This document shows, in pieces, positions 50,935-59,772 of a stretch of DNA of 64,000 nucleotides (the stretch's first letter is position 1; the number at the start of each line of letters is the position of its first letter). A model generated the notes under the pieces. The model made no database searches and was not told the origin of the DNA. It saw nothing but the letters and a program-made list of their open reading frames with translations. A program made the translations under genes and the position numbers. Origin of the DNA: Anaerolineales bacterium (lineage in GTDB: Bacteria; Chloroflexota; Anaerolineae; 4572-78; J111); assembly GCA_020634935.1 (NCBI GenBank), contig JACKAT010000011.1:59370-123369 (forward strand), written 5' to 3'.

Positions 50935-52257
50935 TTACGATCCGTTGTTTATAATTATAGGCATGTAGAGATAATTCTCTAGGGCCGGGGCTTGGATATC
51001 GGTATCGCGCACTGGGCGCACATAGTTGTAAATGCGGACGACGTCGCCCTGCGGGCCGTGGCCGGTGGGATAATCGGCGGGATTGCCCGATTTCGGATCG
51101 CTGCGTTGAGCACCCGCGCCGTGAACGTCCTGCCAGATATTGTCCAGATAGCCCATCGCTCGACCAAAGGCCACATAGACGCCCTGGTCGTTGACATCGG
51201 TCCATTTGCGGTGGGTGGTGCTGCTCCAGTAGAAGGGGTAGTCGGCCTGGCCGGCGTTGTTGGTGATGGTGGAGGCGTTGAACAGCGGATCGATGGCGGC
51301 GGAGTTGGTGGTATCAGGCGAACGGGTATAATCGACCAGGCTTTGCAGCTCTTTGGCGTTGGGCAAGCGCCAGTCATCGTAGCCCAGATAATTTTCGCTG
51401 TTCTTTTGGGCGACCCAGGCCAGGGCTTCCGCCCAGTTGAGGGCCTCAGCGCTGTCGGCCTGGCCCCACATCAACCCGGTGGCGTTGTCGGTGATGGTGC
51501 TGTCGCCGTTATCGGTAAAACTGTTGACCCCGTAGCTGGCGCTGCCCCGGACGCACATCACTAAAAAGGTTTTGTCGGTACCGGCGATCTTCAAACCGTA
51601 GCCCTTGATCCGGCCATCGGCCAAGTTGACGCCAAACAGGGTACTGCCGCCATCGTTGGCTGTATTGGCCACGTACAGGGTACTGGAGGCGTACTGCGAG
51701 TCGATCAACCGCTCGCCCGCGCTGGTGTCGCCGTAGGCAAAATCAAAATAGGTGGTGTCGATGAACGGGGTGAAGCCGGACGGATTGGCGCCACTGTAAC
51801 CGCTGATGTCGGTCCCATTGAAGTTAATCAGCGAGTAGAGTTGTTTGATGTCCGGCAGTCGCCAATCGCTGTTGTTACCCAACGTCAGGTTATCGCAGTA
51901 GGTTTGGGCGGCGGGGTAGGTCAGCTTGTCGTCGGCATCAATGTCGTTATCGCCGTCGGTATCGGGACTCTGCTGCCACACCAGCCCGGTCACATTGTCG
52001 GTGACGGTACCGTTGCCGTTGTCGGTGTAGCTGGCCGGGTTGCCGCTGTGCTGAGCATCCTGCCCGTAGAAGGCGGCGTCTTCGGCCGGGCAGGTGATTT
52101 CGGCCCCGCTGGCGTTGTAACATTGATTCTGTCCGGTGTCGACGATGGGATAGGTGGCGCCGGTTTGGGCGTGGCTTACCGGCATCAAGGGGGTTAGGGC
52201 TACAGTAATAATGAAGAAACAGCACAAACAGAAGCTAAAGCGAGCTATGGGTTTCAT
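50935..52257 (-). CDS. Secreted DUF1566 (Lcl-like) protein
   Basis: A 440-residue protein with a signal peptide (FSFCLCCFFIITVALTPLM) but no lipobox. Two DUF1566 units fill the mature part, with TGLVWQQSPDTDGD and LPDIKQLYSLINF, then TGLMWGQADS and LPNAKELQSLVDY. Identity to the lipoprotein paralogue is high over both domains, including WTDVNDQGVYVAFGRAMGY. It lacks the stalk and the cysteine-rich tail. The pair probably arose by duplication. An adhesin or surface-coat role is plausible. Confidence 0.85.
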   Translation of the reverse strand: MKPIARFSFCLCCFFIITVALTPLMPVSHAQTGATYPIVDTGQNQCYNASGAEITCPAEDAAFYGQDAQHSGNPASYTDNGNGTVTDNVTGLVWQQSPDTDGDNDIDADDKLTYPAAQTYCDNLTLGNNSDWRLPDIKQLYSLINFNGTDISGYSGANPSGFTPFIDTTYFDFAYGDTSAGERLIDSQYASSTLYVANTANDGGSTLFGVNLADGRIKGYGLKIAGTDKTFLVMCVRGSASYGVNSFTDNGDSTITDNATGLMWGQADSAEALNWAEALAWVAQKNSENYLGYDDWRLPNAKELQSLVDYTRSPDTTNSAAIDPLFNASTITNNAGQADYPFYWSSTTHRKWTDVNDQGVYVAFGRAMGYLDNIWQDVHGAGAQRSDPKSGNPADYPTGHGPQGDVVRIYNYVRPVRDTDIQAPALENYLYMPIIINNGS

Positions 52258-52371
52258 TTTTCCTCTTTCTGGTGACGGATACTTGAGCTATTTAGAAGGT
52301 CGTAAAACACGTGTTTGGCTGACTATAGCAAAGAGATGTCTAGATGTTGTTTAGGAAATATGAAGAAGTTT

Positions 52372-53478
52372 TTAAGAGGGATTCGCTTTTAATGTAAAGA
52401 AAAATCGGCTTCCCTGACCCGGTTCACTTTCTACGCCGGCCTGGCCATCTAACTTAGCCATAATTCGCCGGACAATAGATAAACCCAGGCCATGCCCTTT
52501 GATGTGAAGTTTACCCAGCCGGGTGAACTCTGTAAATAGAATGGCTTGCTCATTCGCTGACATGCCGAGGCCGTTATCTTGCACCCAAAAACGGATCGTA
52601 TCATCCGCTTGAAGCGTCGCGCCAAATTCCAGCCGGGGCGGCTGCCCCCCGTATTTCAACCCGTTACTGATATAATTAACCCAGACCTCTTCCACCCAGG
52701 GCGCATATCCCAGGGCTGCCGGCCAGGTTTTGGGCAAAATTAGTTCCGCTTGAGTATCAACAATCGACCAATTCAATCTTTCCAGCACCTGTTTGATGAT
52801 GTCAGCCATATCGAGCGGATATTGTTTGACATCCTCTTTGCGAACGCTAACTAAGAGCAGTAAGTTTTGAATAATATCGATGGCTTTTTGGGCGGCTTTG
52901 TAGCTGGATTCGCCAATAATGGCCAGTTCGTTGGTGGTGATGCTGGCCGGGTCGTTTTGAAGAATTTGGGCGTAGCCCATTAAGATGGTCAGGGGGTTTT
53001 GTAAATCGTGGGCAACGGTGTGGGCAAAGGCATCTAATTCGGTATTCTGTTTTTTAAGCAGGGCATTTTTTTCTTGTAAAGCCTGGCGCATCTGGTGCAA
53101 AGCCAAATGGGTTTGGACCCGCGCGATTAACTCTTCGGTTTGAAATGGTTTGGTGAGGTAGTCTACGCCTCCGGCTGAAAAAGCGGCGGCTTTGTCCAGC
53201 CCTTCATCCAGAGCGCTAATGAAGATAATCGGGATATCGCAGGTGCGTTCGTCCGCTTTTAGCTGCTGGCAGACCTCGTAGCCATCCATGTCGGGCATCC
53301 TAATATCGAGCAGGATCAGGTCAGGTGGTTCTTTTTGCGCGCTCATTAAAGCGTGGGCGCCGTTGCGCACAGGCCGAACGCGATACCCTTGTTTTTGCAA
53401 CAACTGCACCAGGACCCGCAAATTTTCGGGGGTATCATCAACCACCAGAATATTTGCGTATTGGGGCAAATTTTCCAT
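52372..53478 (-). CDS. Receiver-histidine kinase hybrid
   Basis: A 368-residue soluble protein. An N-terminal receiver (8-125) has D14-D15, acceptor D58 in LLDIRMPD, and K110 in YLTKPF. A linker helix is followed by a HisKA domain with H157 in TVAHDLQNPL and a HATPase domain ending near 366 (QDNGLGMS). Such proteins act as phosphorelay inputs responding to another kinase. Its promoter region is occupied by an IS remnant that starts 20 bp upstream of the ATG. Confidence 0.92.
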   Translation of the reverse strand: MENLPQYANILVVDDTPENLRVLVQLLQKQGYRVRPVRNGAHALMSAQKEPPDLILLDIRMPDMDGYEVCQQLKADERTCDIPIIFISALDEGLDKAAAFSAGGVDYLTKPFQTEELIARVQTHLALHQMRQALQEKNALLKKQNTELDAFAHTVAHDLQNPLTILMGYAQILQNDPASITTNELAIIGESSYKAAQKAIDIIQNLLLLVSVRKEDVKQYPLDMADIIKQVLERLNWSIVDTQAELILPKTWPAALGYAPWVEEVWVNYISNGLKYGGQPPRLEFGATLQADDTIRFWVQDNGLGMSANEQAILFTEFTRLGKLHIKGHGLGLSIVRRIMAKLDGQAGVESEPGQGSRFFFTLKANPS

Positions 53479-53497
53479 CTCAAACTCCCGTATTTAG

Positions 53498-53866
53498 TAA
53501 CTCACCTTACGTAAAGGAGAATTTGACAGAATCAAGAGATTGACAATTTAAGGGTCTAAGTTCAGCACAAGCCGCTTTGATGGCTTTGAGATAGAGTTTA
53601 GACTGCATGGCGAAGTGGTTGGTCTGCTGGGAGAATGTGAGACATTCAAGTTTGGTGACGGCCACCATAGCGGCAAAGATATGATTACACTGAGTGCGAA
53701 TGATTTTGGTTGGTCGTGGCTGTAGCCAATGCAAATGAACTCAACAAATAGCCGCGATATAAATCTAACAGAGCTTTATTCATTTGATGTATCCTACACT
53801 ATGGAATACTCTGCTGTTACTTTCATCTCTATTTTTGTCAAATCTCTCACTGGGTAAGGTGAGTTA
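53498..53866 (-). mobile_element. IS remnant G1 (transposase C-terminal fragment, ~30-bp inverted ends)
   Basis: Ends TAACTCACCTTACG (53498) and, in complement, TAACTCACCTTACCC (to 53866) with inner GAATTTGACA / GATTTGACA form ~30-bp imperfect inverted repeats. The minus strand encodes 75 residues (53507-53734), including HIFAAMVAVTK and NHFAMQSKLYLKA, like the C-terminus of DDE transposases. The rest of the transposase is gone. A shorter copy lies at 59457-59700. Confidence 0.78.
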
Positions 53867-53942
53867 GGAATGGGTATTAATTAACTTACTCAATTCTGTC
53901 GGGTAATTGGTAATTGGAGACTGGAGATTGAATAACCATATG

Positions 53943-54067
53943 AGTTACGCAGTTCAAAAAGTGACAGTCACTTGGGTGCAGTAAACCGACCTGTTTGGAC
54001 TAAACGGACATTCATTTTCGGCAAAAAGTGACTGTCACCGGGTTTGTTACACCCAACTGCGTAAGTT
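53943..54067 (+). repeat. Family B hairpin element, copy B3
   Basis: TTACGCAGTT ... AACTGCGTAA ends, with inner AGTGACAGTCACTT and AAGTGACTGTCACC arms. It is about 70 bp after the nuclease-LTD gene stop. The 53867-54138 gap holds nothing else. Confidence 0.85.
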
Positions 54068-54138
54068 CTAAACCAATTACCAGTGACTATTTACCAATTA
54101 CCTAAACTCAAATGCGGAAGTTATTTAATTCACGATCC

Positions 54139-55092
54139 TTAGTAACTATAGACATCGACTAACGCGCCGTCCTTATCTCTCAAAAAGGCCGCATCGGAGT
54201 CATTGTTCCAGACACTCTCGCCTATAAAACCCCAATAAAGCTCGGCAGCCGTGTTTTGCCCCTGTCCGGAATAGAGTCGAAATGTTGAACCGCCGCTGAC
54301 GCTAAAATTGCCAAAGGTATAAATGTGATTGGCTTCATCTTTAAGGGTATAACCGGCCAGGTTAACCGGCTCGCTGCCTTGGTTGGCAATTTCGACCCAC
54401 TCACCGTTAGGATTATCCCGGTCGCTGCCGGGGGCATCGGCGTGAAGGTTGATAATTTTTAACGGCACTGCAGAACCGGCCCATAAACCGCGACCGGCTT
54501 CACGGGCCTCGCGTTCGGCCTGCCGAAACGTTTCATCGTATTTTACATTGGGCGGCACGGTGAAAGCGTTGGCATATCCACGAACTATGATTTCCAGATT
54601 AGCCATTACGCCATCGACCCAGATATAAGCCAACGTTCGTCCATATTGATCGAACGTATCCTGATCGAATTCCAACTGCACGGTCCGGCCATCGACCAAC
54701 TGCCGGTTGACCTCGCTGGCCTCGGTGTAATAGGGCTGGCCGCGCTCTGGCGTATTGACGCCGATATAGCGTATCCGCCGCCCGTCGGTCAGTTCGATAG
54801 TGTCGCCATCGACCACTCTGGCGACCGTGGCCGTGTCTAAATTGCCATCGGGTTGAGAAGGGGCGGGATCGGACGGGGGTGTTTCAAAATCATCGGCGGG
54901 TTGGGTTGGATTGGGCGGTGGCGGTGTAATCGCATCAGTGACCGGCGTTGGGCTGGGCGGCGGCGGCAGGGTAACTGTTGAGACAGGGAGATCGGTTGGC
55001 GGATTGGCCGGTGAGGTTTCGATCTCGGCGCAGGCAAGACCCACCAGCAGACAGACAAGGGGAATTAAGACGTAGCTAAGTTTGGTTGACAT
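54139..55092 (-). CDS. Thermonuclease-like lipoprotein with lamin-tail domain
   Basis: A 317-residue protein. The lipobox LVGLAC gives a lipidated C21. A T/P-rich stalk covers ~25-78. The SNase domain (about 85-200) has VVDGDTIEL, the arginine of RRIRYIG, NTPERG (catalytic Glu) and YGRTLAYIW (catalytic Arg). The C-terminal ~105 residues form a lamin-tail domain (EWVEIANQGSEPVNLAGYTL). It should degrade DNA or RNA outside the cell. GGAGAAA precedes the ATG. Confidence 0.9.
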   Translation of the reverse strand: MSTKLSYVLIPLVCLLVGLACAEIETSPANPPTDLPVSTVTLPPPPSPTPVTDAITPPPPNPTQPADDFETPPSDPAPSQPDGNLDTATVARVVDGDTIELTDGRRIRYIGVNTPERGQPYYTEASEVNRQLVDGRTVQLEFDQDTFDQYGRTLAYIWVDGVMANLEIIVRGYANAFTVPPNVKYDETFRQAEREAREAGRGLWAGSAVPLKIINLHADAPGSDRDNPNGEWVEIANQGSEPVNLAGYTLKDEANHIYTFGNFSVSGGSTFRLYSGQGQNTAAELYWGFIGESVWNNDSDAAFLRDKDGALVDVYSY

Positions 55093-55228
55093 CGATTTCT
55101 CCGAAGTTGAGGTTCCCAGACCTTATGGGTTTCAAAAACCTATAAGGTCTGAGAGCGTTGGTAGCAAAATGTTAACAAAACTGAGAGTCGATGTCAACTT
55201 GACAACTAAAATAATCTGGGCATTGTGG

Positions 55229-55234
55229 TATAAT
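55229..55234 (+). promoter_or_regulatory. Extended -10 (TGGTATAAT) of the hybrid kinase gene
   Basis: TATAAT preceded by TGG, 31 bp before the ATG. A TTGACA lies upstream but 24 bp away, too far for a standard -35. Confidence 0.55.
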
Positions 55235-55265
55235 TTCTAAAAACAGTATCGCTGGAATCATATTC

Positions 55266-58200
55266 ATGAAACGATATCGAAATGCGTTTTTATTTTCACT
55301 TCTCCTCTATTTTATTATTCTGGCGACGATCACTTACGCTCAAGAGAGCCGTTCAGCCTCACCGTCTGGTCTCGAACCCACGTTTCGCTTTAGCCACCTG
55401 ACCATTGATGACGGCTTGGCCCAAAATTCCATCACCGCTATCCTTCAAGACCGTCAGGGGTTTATGTGGATTGGGACCGAAAATGGCTTAAGCCGTTTTG
55501 ATGGATACACTTTTGTCACCTACCGGCATGATCCCGATAATCCTCATAGCCTCCGCAGTAACAATATCAGGGACATCTTTGAAGATGAGCAAGGCCGTAT
55601 CTGGGTTGCGGGCCGGGAAGGGATCACAATTTTTGACCCGATTACCGAAACCTTTACGCCCTATCCGCTCGATGTCGATAGCCCGCCCGGTTCGGGAAAT
55701 CTCGGTTTTTTTTCCATTTTCCAGGATAGACAAGGTAATCTCTGGTTTGGGGGACCTCCGCCCGCCAATTTATTAAAATTGGAACCAACCAGCCAAACCG
55801 TCACTTCTTATATCCGACCGGGTCATCCAGAAGGATTTCAAGGCGGCGGGGTTTGGCAAATGGCCCAGGACTCTACCGGAAATTTGTGGCTGGCCGCCGA
55901 CAGCGCCCTGGCCAAGTTCAATCCCCAAACAGAGCAGTTTAGCTATTTTTCCCCCGATCTGGGCGAAAGACGGCTGGGGACTCTGGTCATTGACTCGCAG
56001 GAAAATTTGTGGGTCGGTGGGGCTTTGGGGTTATACCAGTTTAATCCGAAAACCGAACAATTTACTCATTATCCTGGCCCAACCCGGATCAATAAACTAC
56101 TCATTAACGACACAGGGTCTATTTGGATTACCAGCCTGGATGGCCTCTTTGTGTTTAATCCCCGGACCAAACAATTTACCCAAACTCACTATGACCCCAC
56201 TAACCCGGACAGCTTAAGTAATGACCGTACCACCGCGCTGTATCAGGATCAAGGCGGCGTGGTCTGGATTGGCACCAGTTCCAACGGCCTAAACCTTTTT
56301 AACCCTCGGCAACTTCGTTTTGCTCATTATCGCCATAACCCCAATAATCCGGCCAGTTTAGGCCAGGATAGGGTTACGGCCATAGCCGGTGATGAAAACG
56401 GCCAACTCTGGCTAGGCACCGGTAACATCCTGAATCGGCTCGATCTGGACACGGGCCAAATAACCCATTTTCAACTAACTGGCGCTCCCGACATCAACCA
56501 ACTCACCATTCACGCCATCCAACCTGACCTGGCCGGCTATCTCTGGCTGGGGACCAGCAATCGGCGGCTGTTTCGCTTTGACCCCGCCACCGAGCAAATG
56601 ACCCCCTACCCGCTGCCCAAACTGCCGCCGTCCTTACAACGCGGCCCGCCAATGGAAGTGGAAGCGCTAGCTAAAGACCATAATAACACCTTATGGATTG
56701 CCGTCATCCGGGATGGACTTTATCAGTTTGACCCGCAAAGCAACATTTTCCACACCTACCGGCCTGTGACTGGGCCAAATCCTCTTAACACCGACCCCCA
56801 ACAGCCCCTCTCGACGCTGATTACCGCCCTTTACACCGATCGCGCCGGCCAGATTTGGCTGGGCTACCAGCAGGGCGCTCTAAGCCGGCTTGATCCCCAA
56901 ACCGAAATCTTTACCCATTTTCGGCCCCAATCGTCTTTGGGTCCGATTGAGGCCATTTATCAGGATCAAGCTGGCCTGATGTGGCTGGCTACCCAAGAGG
57001 GCCTAATTAGCTTTGATCCGGCCACAGAAAAAACTACCCGTTACACCGATAAAAATGGCCTGCCAACTGACTATGTTGTGGGCATTTTGGCGGATCAGGT
57101 CGGTAACTTATGGCTCAGCACTCAAAAGGGGTTGTCTCAATTTGACCCTCACGAGTTAAGGTTCCGCAATTTTGATGTGTCCGACGGCCTGCAAGGTAAC
57201 GAGTTCTCAAGTCGTTCCGCCTGGCAGGCCAGCGATGGCCGCATGTTTTTTGGGGGAACCCTCGGTCTCACGGCCTTCTACCCCCAACAGATTGAAGACA
57301 ATTCTTACCAACCGCCGGTTGTGCTGACTGAACTCCATCGCTTTAACGAACCGGTGAAAATTGGCGACGGCCCACTATTACAGCAACCCATTTGGGGCGC
57401 CGATCATCTGACCCTTAGCTATGAGGACAGCGTTATTTCGTTTGAGTTTGCCGCCTTAAGCTATGCTATTCCTCAAAAAAATCAATATCAATACAAACTG
57501 GACGGCTTTGAAGACCAATGGAACACCGTTGGCAGCGACCGTCGTTTTGCCACCTACACGGCCCTGCCCGCCGGCCAATACACGTTCCGGGTCAGGGCGG
57601 CCAACGACAGTGGCGTGTGGAGCCGCAACGAGGTCGCTCTATCCATCACCGTCCTGCCGCCTTGGTGGGAAACGACGTGGTTCAGGCTATTAGCCTTGGT
57701 GTTCATCGCGGCGGTATTAACGGGAGGCTACTGGTGGCGGTTTAAGACCATTCAACACCAAAACCGTCTGCTTGAATCGCAAGTGAGCAGACGCACTTCA
57801 GAATTGCAGCAGCAAACCCAGGCCTTGGCGCAATCTCATGCCCAACTCGAACAGGAGATTGATGAACGGAAGCAGATTGAAGAAGATTTACGACAAGCCA
57901 AGCAAGCGGCTGAAACGGCCAATCAGGCCAAAAGTATCTTTCTGGCCAATATGAGTCACGAGCTCAGGACGCCGCTCAATGCCATTATCGGCTTTACCCA
58001 AATCATTGTTCGCGACCCGACCTTGCCTCCGACCCAACAAGAATATCTGCGGATTATCAATCAGAGTGGGGAACATTTACTGGCCCTCATTAATCAGGTT
58101 CTGGAACTGTCTAAGATCGAGGCCGGCCGGATGGTACTCAGCAAAACCGAATTCGACCTGTATCAAATGCTAGCCGATCTGGCGGACATGTTTCGTTTGC

Positions 58201-59459
58201 GGGCCGATGATAAGAAGATACAGTTGATCTTTGAGCATTCCCCTGATGTACCCCGCACCATCCGCACCGATCAAATTAAACTGCGCCAAGTATTAATCAA
58301 TTTGCTGAACAACGCCCTTAAGTTTACAAAGGCAGGGCAGATCACGTGTCGCGTGTCCTGTGTCAAGACCCCGATGTTCGGTGAGTTGCCACACGTAACC
58401 GATGACCCTCAAAACCTCGATCCGAATAGATCTGTCACCTGCCAACTTCGCTTCGCTATATCCGATACGGGTCCGGGCATTGCCCCGGAGGAAAAGACAA
58501 ATCTGTTTGAAGCCTTTGCCCAAACCGCTGCCGGTCGAAAAGCTCAGGAAGGCGCCGGTCTGGGCTTGGCGCTTAGCCGCCGATTTGTGCAGCTCTTGGG
58601 CGGCGGCGAGATCATGGTCGAAAGCCCGGCGACGCCTCAACTTCTACAGCCTGATCCGCCAGCCTCTATCTCTGGCAGTGGGCCGGGAACGACCTTTACC
58701 TTTGATATCCGGGTAGAGGTGATCCCATTAACCCCAACAGATCAGGGGCCCACTGCCAGGGGGCCCATCTCTGAAATGGATGTCCGCCGAGTGAGCCTGG
58801 CTCCTAATCAGCCTCGCTACCGGCTGTTAATTGTTGACGACGAACCGGTCAACCGGCGACTGCTGCGCGAACTCCTGGCGCCGCTAGGTTTTGAGATGCG
58901 CGAGGCCGAGAACGGCCAGCAGGCTATTGAAATTTGGCAAGAATTCAGCCCCCATCTGATCTGGATGGATATGCGTATGCCGGTGCTAAACGGCTATGAA
59001 GCCACCCAAATCATCAAGTCCAGACAGTCCAACAGTCAACATCTACCATCCAAAATCATTGCGCTCACGGCCAGCAGCTTCGAAGAAGAAAAGGCCGATA
59101 TTTTGGCCGCCGGCTGTGATGATTTTTTGCGCAAACCCTTTCGTGAGACTGAACTTTTCCAGATGATGAGCCAACATATTGGGGTTCAGTTTATCTATGA
59201 AGGACGCGATGAATCGTCAATGGCTGGCCAAATGGGTGAGCCAGCCCTGCCACCGGAACTGATGGCAAGCCTATCCCTGCCGCAGTTAACTCGCCTGGCC
59301 GAAGCCGTTGAATTGAGCGATATCATGTGGGCCAACCAGATTATCGATGATATCCGGACCTCTCAGCCGGAATTGGCCGGCAGTTTAGGCCGGTTGGTTA
59401 ACAATTTTGAGTATAGTGCTATCTTGACGGCCATTGAACACGTGACTTCATCTAAATAA
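55266..59459 (+). CDS. Propeller-sensor hybrid histidine kinase, 1397 aa
   Basis: Residues 1-25 are a signal peptide. Residues ~35-720 hold about 14 Reg_prop blades forming two seven-bladed propellers (WIGTENGLSRFDGYTF is typical). A Y_Y_Y domain spans ~735-795. A transmembrane helix is at ~805-826 and a coiled coil at 830-885. HisKA has H898 in MSHELRTPLN; the HATPase follows to ~1160. A receiver has acceptor D1235 in IWMDMRMP. A C-terminal helical tail of ~75 residues ends the protein. It lacks the AraC domain of Bacteroidetes HTCS. The TAA stop coincides with the end of an IS remnant. Confidence 0.93.
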   Translation: MKRYRNAFLFSLLLYFIILATITYAQESRSASPSGLEPTFRFSHLTIDDGLAQNSITAILQDRQGFMWIGTENGLSRFDGYTFVTYRHDPDNPHSLRSNNIRDIFEDEQGRIWVAGREGITIFDPITETFTPYPLDVDSPPGSGNLGFFSIFQDRQGNLWFGGPPPANLLKLEPTSQTVTSYIRPGHPEGFQGGGVWQMAQDSTGNLWLAADSALAKFNPQTEQFSYFSPDLGERRLGTLVIDSQENLWVGGALGLYQFNPKTEQFTHYPGPTRINKLLINDTGSIWITSLDGLFVFNPRTKQFTQTHYDPTNPDSLSNDRTTALYQDQGGVVWIGTSSNGLNLFNPRQLRFAHYRHNPNNPASLGQDRVTAIAGDENGQLWLGTGNILNRLDLDTGQITHFQLTGAPDINQLTIHAIQPDLAGYLWLGTSNRRLFRFDPATEQMTPYPLPKLPPSLQRGPPMEVEALAKDHNNTLWIAVIRDGLYQFDPQSNIFHTYRPVTGPNPLNTDPQQPLSTLITALYTDRAGQIWLGYQQGALSRLDPQTEIFTHFRPQSSLGPIEAIYQDQAGLMWLATQEGLISFDPATEKTTRYTDKNGLPTDYVVGILADQVGNLWLSTQKGLSQFDPHELRFRNFDVSDGLQGNEFSSRSAWQASDGRMFFGGTLGLTAFYPQQIEDNSYQPPVVLTELHRFNEPVKIGDGPLLQQPIWGADHLTLSYEDSVISFEFAALSYAIPQKNQYQYKLDGFEDQWNTVGSDRRFATYTALPAGQYTFRVRAANDSGVWSRNEVALSITVLPPWWETTWFRLLALVFIAAVLTGGYWWRFKTIQHQNRLLESQVSRRTSELQQQTQALAQSHAQLEQEIDERKQIEEDLRQAKQAAETANQAKSIFLANMSHELRTPLNAIIGFTQIIVRDPTLPPTQQEYLRIINQSGEHLLALINQVLELSKIEAGRMVLSKTEFDLYQMLADLADMFRLRADDKKIQLIFEHSPDVPRTIRTDQIKLRQVLINLLNNALKFTKAGQITCRVSCVKTPMFGELPHVTDDPQNLDPNRSVTCQLRFAISDTGPGIAPEEKTNLFEAFAQTAAGRKAQEGAGLGLALSRRFVQLLGGGEIMVESPATPQLLQPDPPASISGSGPGTTFTFDIRVEVIPLTPTDQGPTARGPISEMDVRRVSLAPNQPRYRLLIVDDEPVNRRLLRELLAPLGFEMREAENGQQAIEIWQEFSPHLIWMDMRMPVLNGYEATQIIKSRQSNSQHLPSKIIALTASSFEEEKADILAAGCDDFLRKPFRETELFQMMSQHIGVQFIYEGRDESSMAGQMGEPALPPELMASLSLPQLTRLAEAVELSDIMWANQIIDDIRTSQPELAGSLGRLVNNFEYSAILTAIEHVTSSK

Positions 59460-59700
59460 CTCACCTTACGTAAAGGAGAATTTGACAGCATCAAGAGATT
59501 GACAATTTAAGGCTCTAAATTCAGCACAAGCCGCTTGATGGCCTTTTGTAACGGCCACTATAGCGGCAAAGATATGAGGCCAGGGTTGGCCCAAAAAGCA
59601 CGTGATTTGGTCGTGGCTGTAGGGGTTATCGACCATCGCCGCTAGATTGGTACTTTCATCTCTGTTTTTTGTCAAATCTCTCGCTGCGTAAGGTAAGTTA
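59457..59700 (-). mobile_element. IS remnant G2
   Basis: A second, 244-bp copy of the element at 53498, with the same ends, core (GAGATTGACAATTTAAG) and a HIFAAIVAVTK fragment. About 125 bp of the interior is missing. Its first bases form the stop codon of the hybrid kinase. The two copies flank a 5.6-kb segment in the same orientation. Confidence 0.78.
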
Positions 59701-59720
59701 GTAATTAGAAGACATTAATA

Positions 59721-59757
59721 AAAAAGGAGTCCGGAATTTCTCTGGACTCCTTTTTTT
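59721..59757. terminator. Terminator between the kinase and the secreted protein
   Basis: AAAAAAGGAGTCC and GGACTCCTTTTTTT arms enclose a short loop. The convergent neighbours suggest action in both directions. Confidence 0.85.
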
Positions 59758-59772
59758 AGTTGGTCAAATTCG

